A DNA stretch of 64,000 bases from JAVBQG01 sp031549185 (GTDB lineage Bacteria; Synergistota; Synergistia; Synergistales; Synergistaceae): contig JAVBQG010000058.1 of NCBI GenBank assembly GCA_031549185.1, positions 1-64,000 on the forward strand. The letters run 5' to 3'. The notes below the pieces were generated by a model. The model had not been told where the DNA came from. It ran no database searches and worked only from the letters and a program-made list of their open reading frames with translations. The translations under genes were made by a program, and so were the position numbers. Shown one piece after another: positions 14,977-21,904 of the stretch (positions within the stretch are counted from its first letter, which is position 1; each line of letters opens with the position of its first letter).

Positions 14977-15222
14977 CTACCTCGGCGGCCCACACTTCGA
15001 ACAAGCCGAGTACCCCCGCGCCTTGGCGTCGGACAAGCTGATCGGAATCTGGCTCTTCCTCAAATACTGGCACCCGTCACGATGATACTTTTCTCCGGTC
15101 TTGGTGATGTAGACAGTGACCTCCGCAAGCGCCGGCAGTGTCACCGGCGCGGAGGCGGCAGCAAGGAAAATGGCTAAGATGAGCGTGGAAATGATTTGGC
15201 GTACTGGTCTCAGCATGATCAA
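14977..15222 (-). CDS. small exported protein with Ada-like Cys knuckle
   Basis: 81 residues. A signal peptide (residues 1-33, ending ALPALA) is followed by TKTGEKYHRDGCQYL ... LSDAKARGYSACSKCGPP. This is a cysteine knuckle with the same plan as the C-terminal domain of the secreted MBL protein at 10248-11291. It may bind zinc outside the membrane. The ATG overlaps the stop of the upstream gene (ATGA), so the two are coupled. Confidence 0.7.
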   Translation of the reverse strand: MIMLRPVRQIISTLILAIFLAAASAPVTLPALAEVTVYITKTGEKYHRDGCQYLRKSQIPISLSDAKARGYSACSKCGPPR

Positions 15223-15533
15223 TACCCCTCTCGATCCTCAGGGCCAGAGTACTTCTTGAGTTTTATAAGGGCCTCCCTCGCCGCTTGCTCCCAGTGTTGT
15301 TGATCACGTCCTTGCCCGCTTGCGCTTTCACAATAAGCAATGAGTTCACCCAGCATATAATATAAATTATTCTGAATCTCTCCCGCCAAATGCGAGTGGA
15401 TAAATTTCAGTTTTTGAATGGCGGGTTTTCCAGTTGCCTTTGTTGGAGAAAGCGCTGCCTCTTTGAAGAGTTCCTCTATTTTGCTAAGTTCGTCAGAAGT
15501 CAATTTTCGACCAGGGTGAGTCATATTCTCCAT
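15219..15533 (-). CDS. hypothetical helical protein
   Basis: 104 residues, not recognised. It is predicted to be almost all helix (LTSDELSKIEELFKEAAL, ALIKLKKY) with no membrane segment. GGGGG lies nine bases before the ATG. It is translationally coupled to the exported Cys-knuckle gene. Confidence 0.55.
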   Translation of the reverse strand: MENMTHPGRKLTSDELSKIEELFKEAALSPTKATGKPAIQKLKFIHSHLAGEIQNNLYYMLGELIAYCESASGQGRDQQHWEQAAREALIKLKKYSGPEDREGY

Positions 15534-15571
15534 ATGGTTTAACCCCCACTGCTCTTCGTGTCAGCCTGTTT

Positions 15572-15643
15572 TTATATTTGCACCTCAAACGGTCCCACCG
15601 CCTCGAACAACCCGGTCTTTGTCATACTCCGGCGGATCTCCAT
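15572..15643 (-). CDS. 23-codon open frame, possible remnant
   Basis: In the gap between the SHOCT gene and 15533 a short frame reads MEIRRSMTKTGLFEAVGPF plus four residues. The segment TGLFEAVGPF recalls the end of the protein at 14105 (RGLFEAPGE), so this may be the last trace of a third paralogue. It has no clear ribosome binding site. Confidence 0.2.
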   Translation of the reverse strand: MEIRRSMTKTGLFEAVGPFEVQI

Positions 15644-15665
15644 TGTTCCAAGTGATCTCAAGTTT

Positions 15666-16166
15666 TTACAACCCCAGGATTTGGCGCTTCTTTGCGTCAA
15701 ACTCGTCCTGGGTAATGACGCCGGAATCAAGTAAGTTTTTGAACTTCAAAAGCTCGTCAGCGTCGCTGTGTGCGTTCGGTACATTCGCTTGTGTCTTGGA
15801 TTGGGATATTTTTTCCATTACCAATTTGTAGGCTTTTTCTGATTCAATTGGTGTTTCTTTATTGAAAGCACGTAAAATAAGCGTATTGGGGTCTTTCAAG
15901 CTGTCTTGGGTGGTTGTTCCCAGTATCGTTGTGGCAGCTCCTACATCCGAGGTGCCTGCGAGGATAAATTTTATATATCCGTTTGCAAGAAGGGTCGGTT
16001 TTTTATATTCAACACTCGATAAATCCTTGTAAAACAATACCCTGTCGCCCTTTATGCCCTGGGATAAAATACCTGTCAGTGATTTGCGGGAAATCTCGAC
16101 CTTGTCTTCGAACACGTTTAATGTGCCGTTTGTGGCTTTGAGTGTTATCAATGGTGAAGTAGACAT
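15666..16166 (-). CDS. PH-like (DUF4429-like) protein with C-terminal SHOCT domain
   Basis: 166 residues. The N-terminal two thirds form a PH-like beta barrel (NGTLNVFEDKVEISRKSL, VLFYKDLSSVEYKKPTLLANGYIKF). The end is a SHOCT motif (DELLKFKNLLDSGVITQDEF), a short helical pair that often mediates oligomerisation. The two-domain layout is common in phage and plasmid accessory proteins. A strong GGAGGTGAC ribosome binding site precedes the ATG. It lies next to the repressor gene and could be expressed during lysogeny. Confidence 0.7.
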   Translation of the reverse strand: MSTSPLITLKATNGTLNVFEDKVEISRKSLTGILSQGIKGDRVLFYKDLSSVEYKKPTLLANGYIKFILAGTSDVGAATTILGTTTQDSLKDPNTLILRAFNKETPIESEKAYKLVMEKISQSKTQANVPNAHSDADELLKFKNLLDSGVITQDEFDAKKRQILGL

Positions 16167-16254
16167 AATGTCACCTCCAAGGAATTTTTAACACTGACTC
16201 ATTAAGCGACTTTGTTCGTGTCCTCCGTTTCTGGTGACGCGTAAAACCTCTTCC

Positions 16255-17031
16255 TCACAGCACTGGCACCGGCTCCCTCAGCGAGAAAATTCGCACAACG
16301 CGCCCGCAGATCGTGAAGTCGTCGTCCGGCGTCACGATAATGTCCTCATACTCCTTGTTCATCGCCCTCAGTGTGATCTGCTTCCGGTTGTTCTCGATCA
16401 CTCCGCGGATGATCATGCGCCCGTTGTAATTGACGACCATCATCATGCCTGCACTGATGACCTCTTTCTCGTGCGGGACGAAGAGCACCAGATCGCCGTC
16501 CCCGACTTTCGGTTCCATGCTGTCGCCCTCCGCGTACACGGCAAGGATGTCTCCGTCGCTGTACCGTCGCGCAAGGTCGGCGAGCGGCAAGACGAGCGTT
16601 TCTTCAAATTCTATTGCCTCGGACCCCCAATCAATACCGTTGCCGCAGCAGACCTTGAAATCACGAGGCAGCACTTTGATCCGGAGCATGTGCGCCAGGT
16701 TGATCGGTGCGACATTTGAGACTATTTCTTGCTTTTGCCGATTTATGTTCGGCATTTCGGGCGGAGCATCCCCATAATTTGTATGTCCAAACCGCATTCC
16801 GGGATTGGGATCGTCTGTTTCGCCGAGTAAAAAATCGACAGTGGTCCCCAGCTTTTTTGCAATGGCCGCCAGCTCCTCCGGCCTGAATTTCCTTGCACCA
16901 GTGAGGGCTTTCCAGAGAGTGGGGTATTTTACTCCTGCGCTTTCGGCAACGGCGTTGAGAGCCAAGCCCTTTTCGTCAGCGAGCATCTTCACTCGATCTC
17001 GTGTAATCGCCACATCCAGCCTATCTGGCAT
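16255..17031 (-). CDS. phage repressor, HTH plus S24 (LexA-like) domain
   Basis: 258 residues. An XRE helix-turn-helix (about 10-70, VAESAGVKYPTLWKALTG) is linked to an S24 domain with the catalytic serine in YAEGDSMEPKVGDGD (S171). The position of the paired lysine appears to hold arginine (MIIRG, R209), which would weaken self-cleavage. This is the likely CI-type repressor of the prophage. It is transcribed away from a small XRE gene across a region with three operators. The ATG at 17031 has GTGAGG upstream; an open extension to 17115 runs through the operator region and is rejected. Confidence 0.85.
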   Translation of the reverse strand: MPDRLDVAITRDRVKMLADEKGLALNAVAESAGVKYPTLWKALTGARKFRPEELAAIAKKLGTTVDFLLGETDDPNPGMRFGHTNYGDAPPEMPNINRQKQEIVSNVAPINLAHMLRIKVLPRDFKVCCGNGIDWGSEAIEFEETLVLPLADLARRYSDGDILAVYAEGDSMEPKVGDGDLVLFVPHEKEVISAGMMMVVNYNGRMIIRGVIENNRKQITLRAMNKEYEDIIVTPDDDFTICGRVVRIFSLREPVPVL

Positions 17032-17057
17032 AACCTCACTCCCATCCTCATGCAGAG

Positions 17058-17155
17058 TATACCCAAAATGGCGATGAATTGTATATACATAAAAAGCAAA
17101 TGAAAATATACCCATAATAGAAATACCCTATTGACATATGCCTAAAATAGATATA
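17058..17155. promoter_or_regulatory. immunity operators O1-O3 of the S24 repressor
   Basis: Three 19-bp imperfect dyads in the same orientation lie between the divergent regulators at 17058-17076, 17107-17125 and 17137-17155. The shared form is TATrCCyAw-A-ATrGnnATr. The third overlaps the spacer of the rightward promoter and could block it. Centres are 49 and 30 bp apart. Confidence 0.65.
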
Positions 17156-17159
17156 TCGT
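17131..17159 (+). promoter_or_regulatory. rightward early promoter (PR-like)
   Basis: A perfect TTGACA (17131-17136) and TATCGT (17154-17159) are separated by 17 bp. The gene at 17189 begins 30 bp downstream with an AAGGAGGT ribosome binding site. The spacer is occupied by operator O3. Confidence 0.65.
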
Positions 17160-17188
17160 AATAATGCCATCAGGAAGGAGGTGTGATT

Positions 17189-17482
17189 ATGGCAGAGAAT
17201 ATCAGGCCATTGGGGTTACCAGGGTTTGAATTTGCTATTTCTAAAAAGGGAATACTGCGAAAGGATCTCGCAGAAAAAATCGGTATTTCCTATCAGGGTT
17301 TATGGAAGATCGTTTCGGGCGAGCTGAAGCGCATCGACCCGGAGATCCTTAAACGAATAGCCTGCGAGCTCGATTGCTCTGTGGATTTCCTTCTCACAAA
17401 CCCTCCCCAGCCCTCAACCCCACGCGGGAACAGGGAACAGGGGGAGAGGGCGGAAGCGGAGAACAGCAAGGCGGTAGCGTAG
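17189..17482 (+). CDS. Cro-like XRE regulator (frame interrupted)
   Basis: 97 residues. An HTH (about 15-68, LRKDLAEKIGISYQGLWKIVSG) is followed by a low-complexity tail that ends at a TAG at 17480. Its homologue at 19895 carries a conserved C-terminal domain after the linker; here the matching domain is found in the -1 frame at 17461-17673. The gene is therefore either frameshifted or read with a shift. It is the first rightward gene opposite the S24 repressor. Confidence 0.75.
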   Translation: MAENIRPLGLPGFEFAISKKGILRKDLAEKIGISYQGLWKIVSGELKRIDPEILKRIACELDCSVDFLLTNPPQPSTPRGNREQGERAEAENSKAVA

Positions 17483-17673
17483 AGGAAGCCCGCGCTTTCG
17501 GGCGGGCGGCGGAAGACTTTCTTCCGATTCTGACGGATCGCGAAGAGTATTTGGAACTCCTGATGGACGTGGCCGACAACGGCCGGCTCGACGATCCGGA
17601 GAGGAGGACAAGGGCGAGAAGGCTCCGTGACGCGCTTAATGAAGCGCTGGAGGATTGCGAAAAAGCGGCGTAG
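17461..17673 (+). pseudogene. out-of-frame C-terminal domain of the Cro-like regulator
   Basis: The frame encodes SVEEARAFGRAAEDFLPIL ... DNGRLDDPERRTRARRLRDA, matching the C-terminus of the regulator at 19895 (DNGRLDDPLKREAAKRVRDA). It has no usable start codon or ribosome binding site of its own, and it lies in the -1 frame relative to the preceding HTH. The shift point is within the G-rich linker at about 17400-17478. Confidence 0.55.
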
Positions 17674-17752
17674 GAGAGTAGAGCAAGCAGAGAGTTCCGA
17701 CTGCCGCGAATCACCGGCGGCGTAGGGTGTAGGTCCTCAGGGTCGGGGAACC

Positions 17753-17827
17753 ATGACAACCGAATCACTTTTACCGGTATGCAGTGAGGGACAAGGAGCA
17801 TACTGGCCCCCGGAGCGGGAGTCGTAG
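17753..17827 (+). CDS. 24-codon open frame (MTTE type)
   Basis: The frame begins MTTESLLPVCSEG. The same start context, ACCATGACAACCGAA, recurs after the second XRE gene at 20334. The repeated position after a regulator suggests a shared module, but coding is unproven. Confidence 0.25.
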   Translation: MTTESLLPVCSEGQGAYWPPERES

Positions 17828-17893
17828 CGTGCGGCGCCGAGACCGGCGAGGATCGCGAGGATGGGGGAGTTTAACAACAGAGGGGGAGTTATT

Positions 17894-18193
17894 ATGGAAG
17901 TGCATGTTAACCTGAACGACAAGGTGTGCGTGAAGCTCACCGCTTTTGGTGAGGCTGTTCTGGCGCAGCATATGCTCACGGTCTATCGCAGTCTCGGTGG
18001 GGTGTTCGACGCGCGCGAAAACCTGAATCCTCGGGAAGATGCTGCTTGCTCTGTCTTCTTTGCCTACCCCTATGATGAAAATCGCTATCGCACATTCAGA
18101 CTGTATGAGTTGTTCGCGATATTCGGAAACGTCATGTCGCTCGCAACCGTGCACAATCCATTTTGTTCCGGCGATTTTTACGTCTCGGGGTAG
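17894..18193 (+). CDS. conserved phage protein of unknown function
   Basis: 99 residues beginning MEVHVNLNDKVCVKLTAFGE, followed by LFAIFGNVMSLATVHNPF. It has no membrane segment or known motif; I believe similar small proteins occur in other temperate phages. GGGGGAG stands upstream of the ATG at 17894. It is convergent with the HTH-SEFIR gene, with six bases between stop codons. Confidence 0.6.
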   Translation: MEVHVNLNDKVCVKLTAFGEAVLAQHMLTVYRSLGGVFDARENLNPREDAACSVFFAYPYDENRYRTFRLYELFAIFGNVMSLATVHNPFCSGDFYVSG

Positions 18194-18199
18194 TGCGCC

Positions 18200-19801
18200 T
18201 TATGGGCGCTGGCCGATCCCCTCCATATTGCATGCGCGCCTGTAGTCGATTGGAAGTGCTCCTGATGTGTGTATTACTCCCTTTTCTTTTAAAAATGTTT
18301 TGAAATCGGTGATGCTGCTAAAACCAAGTGATGGCAGATATTTCATTGCGTACTGCAGCGACGTACTCCTCGCGAACAGCGGGAGTATCTCGTGTCTTTC
18401 AAGATATGGCCCAGTCCACGCCCAAAAATTGCCACGAGCGCTAATAAGCAAAACGGTGTCTGCTTGTAAGAGGTCTATCCACTGAATGTCTTTTCTATTA
18501 CTTCTTTCTTTGAGAAGGTGCCCCTCCGGCGATAACCATCTGGTATCTTGGGTTTTCGTCCAATACTCTAGGGATGCAAGATGCCAGTTAAATGAATCCC
18601 AGGCATCGTGATAATATTCTAAATATCTATCTTGATGGACATAACCTGTCAAAAACTCTGGCAGCGCGTCGAACTTTTCATACTTGATGCAAGCGGCGAG
18701 GGTGTATAAAAAAATCTCATACACGAAGAACCTAAAATTATCGTAACTCCACCTAGTGTATGATGTAGTACCCTCTGGTCTATCCGTATAAACATATACC
18801 CTTTCGATGAAGCGATGGATGATGGAAATATTCTCATTGTCGGCCGCCTGGAGCCTTACGAACTTGACGACAACGTCAAGCACGCTGTCCCTGATTCCGC
18901 GCATTTCATCTATGCTATCAACAATTCGTAGGGAATATTCATCCATCGATGAAGAGTCATGGTCGGGAACGCGGTATTGCTCCAAGCTTTCAGCTGATTC
19001 TTCCAGGAAAGTTTCAACAAGCATTGCTGCGGTTGGTTTGCCTTCGTTCAAGGCCCTCAAGGCCGCGGCATTTGATGGAATGATGAAGGGTGCCTCGTCC
19101 TGCATGATGAACTCGGGTGGGGTACCTATCGGCGGTTTTTGCAGCGCCGGTTTTCCGAATATGTGACGAAGGAGCATATCCAATCCCGCATTTTCATCGA
19201 ACGAGAGGTCAATATAAAATCGCCCCGCCATGTACTCTGGAACGGACGCGAAACCATTGTCGGCTTTGTCCATGATAACAGGAATGAATTTTTCTTGTTT
19301 GGCGTCGCTGAATACCTTCTCCGAAATCATGAAGGTTTCTTTCCCAACTCCCCCCTCACGTTTATTTGCTTTTTTGCTGTAGCTGTCGCCGTCGCAGAGG
19401 GTGAGGACAAAATCGCTGTTGGTAATAGACTCCTCCATGAACCGGTTCACGTCGTGTCCCGGTTTTAAATCCCACTGGTCATAAATAACATCCACGCCGC
19501 GCTCGCGCAGAAATGTCGCAATTCGCCTTACCCGTTCCACGTATTCAGGCGAAGTCCAACTGTAGGAGATGAATACCCTTGGAGCTTGTCCAACGGGGCC
19601 ATTCTCATCTGTTTTGCCAGCTAAATACTCTACGCCCACACCAAAATAATCGGCGAGGGCCAAAAGTACCTTTGACGAGGGGTCCTTCTCACCAGTCTCG
19701 TAATACTGGTAAGCCCGAAGGCTTATTCCGGTGTCATCGGCGACCTGTTTTTGGGAGAGCCCCTTGGTTTGGCGACACAACTTCAATCGCTCAGGCAACA
19801 T
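18200..19801 (-). CDS. XRE helix-turn-helix fused to a SEFIR (TIR-like) domain
   Basis: 533 residues in three parts. Residues 1-62 are an XRE HTH (LSQKQVADDTGISLRAYQYY). Residues 74-205 are a SEFIR domain beginning PRVFISYSWTSPEYVERV, with YDQWDLKPGHD, SDFVLTLCDGDSY and GVGKE (E155, the likely catalytic glutamate). Residues 220-533 are an unrecognised, aromatic-rich helical region. Bacterial SEFIR domains act as NAD-degrading defence effectors. Here the DNA-binding head suggests that the protein also represses its own divergent promoters. It faces the XRE gene at 19895 across two palindromic operators. The ATG at 19801 lacks a strong ribosome binding site, which could keep levels low. Composition is lower in GC than the host operon. 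Confidence 0.8.
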   Translation of the reverse strand: MLPERLKLCRQTKGLSQKQVADDTGISLRAYQYYETGEKDPSSKVLLALADYFGVGVEYLAGKTDENGPVGQAPRVFISYSWTSPEYVERVRRIATFLRERGVDVIYDQWDLKPGHDVNRFMEESITNSDFVLTLCDGDSYSKKANKREGGVGKETFMISEKVFSDAKQEKFIPVIMDKADNGFASVPEYMAGRFYIDLSFDENAGLDMLLRHIFGKPALQKPPIGTPPEFIMQDEAPFIIPSNAAALRALNEGKPTAAMLVETFLEESAESLEQYRVPDHDSSSMDEYSLRIVDSIDEMRGIRDSVLDVVVKFVRLQAADNENISIIHRFIERVYVYTDRPEGTTSYTRWSYDNFRFFVYEIFLYTLAACIKYEKFDALPEFLTGYVHQDRYLEYYHDAWDSFNWHLASLEYWTKTQDTRWLSPEGHLLKERSNRKDIQWIDLLQADTVLLISARGNFWAWTGPYLERHEILPLFARSTSLQYAMKYLPSLGFSSITDFKTFLKEKGVIHTSGALPIDYRRACNMEGIGQRP

Positions 19802-19814
19802 AGAATTTCACAAC

Positions 19815-19843
19815 TTGACGTGCACTAAAGTGCATGTTAATAT
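19815..19843 (+). promoter_or_regulatory. rightward promoter of the HTH-SEFIR module
   Basis: TTGACG (19815-19820) and TAATAT (19838-19843) have a 17-bp spacer that contains operator 1 exactly. A leftward extended -10 (TGATATTAA on the minus strand, TATTAA at 19842-19837) overlaps it, giving back-to-back promoters. Confidence 0.55.
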
Positions 19844-19866
19844 CACCTCATTACGCACCATGGTGC
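19822..19866. promoter_or_regulatory. two GCAC-N4-GTGC operators
   Basis: GCACTAAAGTGC (19822-19833) and GCACCATGGTGC (19855-19866) are palindromes with identical half-sites. Their centres are 33 bp apart, about three helical turns. The first lies inside the rightward promoter spacer and near the leftward transcription start. The second covers the leftward -35 position. They differ from the S24 operators. Confidence 0.7.
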
Positions 19867-19894
19867 GCAAAATGAAAAAGGAGGACGGTGGTCC

Positions 19895-20308
19895 ATGAAA
19901 ACCAAACTGCACAAACTGCGCCTTGAGCAGCGCGTCAAGCAAAAAAATGTTGCTTCCAGCGCGCAAATCAGCATCCGCCAGTATCAAATGATCGAGGCGG
20001 GGAAAAGCGAACCCAGCGTCTCGAAAGCATTCAGAATCGCGAAAGCCCTGAACTTGCCGGTCGAGGAACTTTTTGGCGATTCCGAACACGCAAATTATAG
20101 CACTTCTGAGGACTCCGATTTAAACGAAACACCGCAAAGCGGAATCGAGGAAGCGAAAGAACTTCACGAGGCGACATGCAACTTCAAGGTCGATGTAGAA
20201 ACGATTTTAGACATCGGGGATAACGGTCGCTTGGACGATCCGCTCAAGCGAGAGGCAGCAAAAAGAGTACGAGATGCGTTGAATGCAGTTCTCGAGGATG
20301 CAGCCTAA
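19895..20308 (+). CDS. small XRE regulator with conserved C-terminal domain
   Basis: 137 residues. An HTH (about 1-60, VKQKNVASSAQISIRQYQMI) is joined by an acidic linker to a C-terminal domain with DNGRLDDPLKREAAKRVRDA. The latter also occurs, out of frame, after the XRE gene at 17189. AAGGAGGAC precedes the ATG. It is transcribed away from the HTH-SEFIR gene and probably forms its regulatory counterpart, as Cro does for CI. Confidence 0.8.
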   Translation: MKTKLHKLRLEQRVKQKNVASSAQISIRQYQMIEAGKSEPSVSKAFRIAKALNLPVEELFGDSEHANYSTSEDSDLNETPQSGIEEAKELHEATCNFKVDVETILDIGDNGRLDDPLKREAAKRVRDALNAVLEDAA

Positions 20309-20333
20309 AAGTTAGGCGAGAACCGCGCGCACC

Positions 20334-20483
20334 ATGACAACCGAAACGCGCAATGTCCATCCCTCACTAAGACGGCAGGCAAGGCAACGAAGCCAAGAGC
20401 GAGATTGCAAGTCGAGACCAGCAGAGCCGAGGTCCTTTCCGGTCGTCTCTATGGAGGTGGGGGATGGCGATGATGGGGGATAA
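20334..20483 (+). CDS. 49-codon open frame (MTTE type)
   Basis: The frame begins MTTETRNVHPSLRR and is arginine-rich. Its start context is shared with the short frame at 17753, at the same place behind an XRE gene. There is no clear ribosome binding site, so coding is uncertain. Confidence 0.25.
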   Translation: MTTETRNVHPSLRRQARQRSQERDCKSRPAEPRSFPVVSMEVGDGDDGG

Positions 20484-20509
20484 ACAGAAAGGGAGGATAA
20501 AAATAAATT

Positions 20510-20809
20510 ATGAGTCGAATTCACCTGAAATATGGAATCACAGCACTACACCCTGATCCAAATCCGCCTGTAGACGAAAACGGCAAGCCTTTGCGCGACA
20601 ACGTCAGCGAGAATGGCAGACTTGCCGTTAAAATCCTCGACCTTCTTTGTGAGGAAGAAGGTGGAGAGCTTATGGCCGCAAATGCAATAAGTGCTTTAGA
20701 GTGTGCTATCGAGGCAATTCGCGGGCGTCAAACACGGATTGCCCGACAGGCACTTCTTCCCTCCATTTTCGCTTCTGTTTCTCGTAGCGAGTCCGATCGT
20801 CAATTGTAA
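20510..20809 (+). CDS. small phage protein of unknown function
   Basis: 99 residues; residues 32-70 (NGRLAVKILDLLCEEEGGEL and on) look like a real helical domain. A GGGAGGAT site precedes the ATG with a long spacer. Its last 35 codons overlap the end of the minus-strand gene at 20706-20975 and look less protein-like, so the 3' end may have been altered. Confidence 0.45.
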   Translation: MSRIHLKYGITALHPDPNPPVDENGKPLRDNVSENGRLAVKILDLLCEEEGGELMAANAISALECAIEAIRGRQTRIARQALLPSIFASVSRSESDRQL

Positions 20810-20975
20810 TGCTGAAATCCTTGAGTAGCCCCAAGTAAAGATCATAAACCTTGTCTGAGTGCTCTTTGCCAGTGATTTTTTTGTTCAGGACCACAAGGGC
20901 GAGGTCGTGAGCAACTTGACACTTGGACAAATCAAATTGCGGATGATGGATGTCTAGGGGATCTTTGGCAGACAT
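20706..20975 (-). CDS. minus-strand hypothetical protein in the early region
   Basis: 89 residues beginning MSAKDPLDIHHPQFDLSKCQ and mostly helical and charged. An excellent GGGAGGTGAGAAAT ribosome binding site supports the ATG at 20975. It opposes all its plus-strand neighbours, so it may have its own promoter and be expressed in the lysogen. Not recognised. Confidence 0.55.
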   Translation of the reverse strand: MSAKDPLDIHHPQFDLSKCQVAHDLALVVLNKKITGKEHSDKVYDLYLGLLKDFSITIDDRTRYEKQKRKWREEVPVGQSVFDARELPR

Positions 20976-21038
20976 ATTTCTCACCTCCCTTCCGGGAAAT
21001 TGTACCGCAACAAGATCTCTAACAAGAAAGGAGACGCC

Positions 21039-21212
21039 ATGCCACGAAAACGCAACATGTCCATTGTTGTTACGAACGCGGAAGAATTCCACGGCTCCAG
21101 CGCCCCGGTTTGCGAGTGCGTCAAGCGTCTCCAGAGAAGTTTTTTCCGGGCGCTGGATGCAGTGGACATCAATAACACGAAACACGTTGAAAAGGAGGAG
21201 AAGGCGGCATGA
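21039..21212 (+). CDS. small early phage protein
   Basis: 57 residues beginning MPRKRNMSIVVTNAEEF. AAAGGAGAC precedes the ATG at 21039. It overlaps the next gene by four bases. No motif was recognised. Confidence 0.5.
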   Translation: MPRKRNMSIVVTNAEEFHGSSAPVCECVKRLQRSFFRALDAVDINNTKHVEKEEKAA

Positions 21213-21394
21213 ACTACTTCAAGGCAATCAAGGAAGCGTTTCAGCGGGAAAGGGACTTGCATGACCGCGAGCACTGGGAAAACTACCTAGATTACCTCTG
21301 CAACGCCAGCGCTCTGTTCGGGCGCGAATCGCTCAGCGTTGCGGACGCGCTCACCATCCGCAATTGGCTCGATGGAGCGGGCGCGACATGCTGA
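21209..21394 (+). CDS. small early phage protein
   Basis: 61 residues, acidic and helical (LHDREHWENYLDYLCNAS). The ATG lies in the stop region of the preceding gene, following AAGGAGGAGAAGG. It overlaps the next gene's ATG. Not recognised. Confidence 0.5.
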   Translation: MNYFKAIKEAFQRERDLHDREHWENYLDYLCNASALFGRESLSVADALTIRNWLDGAGATC

Positions 21395-21600
21395 TCGCGA
21401 TCTCGCCGGCGGGGCAGTTATTCGAGTGTCGGAAGCAGGATGGGATCTGGAAGGTGTTCAAACGGCAACCGGATGGGACGTTGAAGCGTCACCTCTCCCT
21501 GGATCTGCCGAATCGCTCTCTGCGAACGGAGGCCGAGCGCGACATGAAAAGGTGGGCGGAGAGGAGAGGGTGCGAAGTTGTGGAGAAGGAAGCGGCATAA
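21388..21600 (+). CDS. small early phage protein
   Basis: 70 residues beginning MLIAISPAGQLFECRKQDG, with a basic C-terminal half (RDMKRWAERRGCEVV). It is coupled by overlap to the gene before it and followed by a GC hairpin at 21604-21624. Confidence 0.5.
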   Translation: MLIAISPAGQLFECRKQDGIWKVFKRQPDGTLKRHLSLDLPNRSLRTEAERDMKRWAERRGCEVVEKEAA

Positions 21601-21603
21601 GAG

Positions 21604-21624
21604 AAAGCCCCTTTGCAGGGGCTT
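21604..21624 (+). terminator. hairpin after small early genes
   Basis: AAGCCCCT and AGGGGCTT form an 8-bp stem with a short loop, but no T tract follows. It may attenuate transcription or protect the RNA end rather than terminate. Confidence 0.35.
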
Positions 21625-21696
21625 CCGCCATCACCCATATCGGGTTTGCAGCTCTGGCCAGCTGCAGCCCCATTATAGCAGACAGGAGGGCTGAAT

Positions 21697-21867
21697 ATGA
21701 AACGAGACAAGATTCTCTCTTTCAAAAAAGAAGTGTTGCGGCTCATTGGGAGAGATCTCCCCGATCTTCGGAGGCGACTCAAAATTCGGCGCCGGCGCAA
21801 GATCCGCGCGAAGGCTCCGATCATCCACATTTCCGCCTTCGGTCCGGAAGGGGGATTCGCGGCATGA
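21697..21867 (+). CDS. 56-residue basic phage protein
   Basis: Begins MKRDKILSFKKEVLRLIG and contains the arginine-rich segment LRRRLKIRRRRKIRAK, which suggests nucleic-acid contact. GGAGGG lies before the ATG. A further short frame overlaps its end and leads to the gene at 21905. Confidence 0.45.
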   Translation: MKRDKILSFKKEVLRLIGRDLPDLRRRLKIRRRRKIRAKAPIIHISAFGPEGGFAA

Positions 21868-21904
21868 AGAGACGTAAGGCGCCCGCGGGGGAGGGGGCAT
21901 GTAG

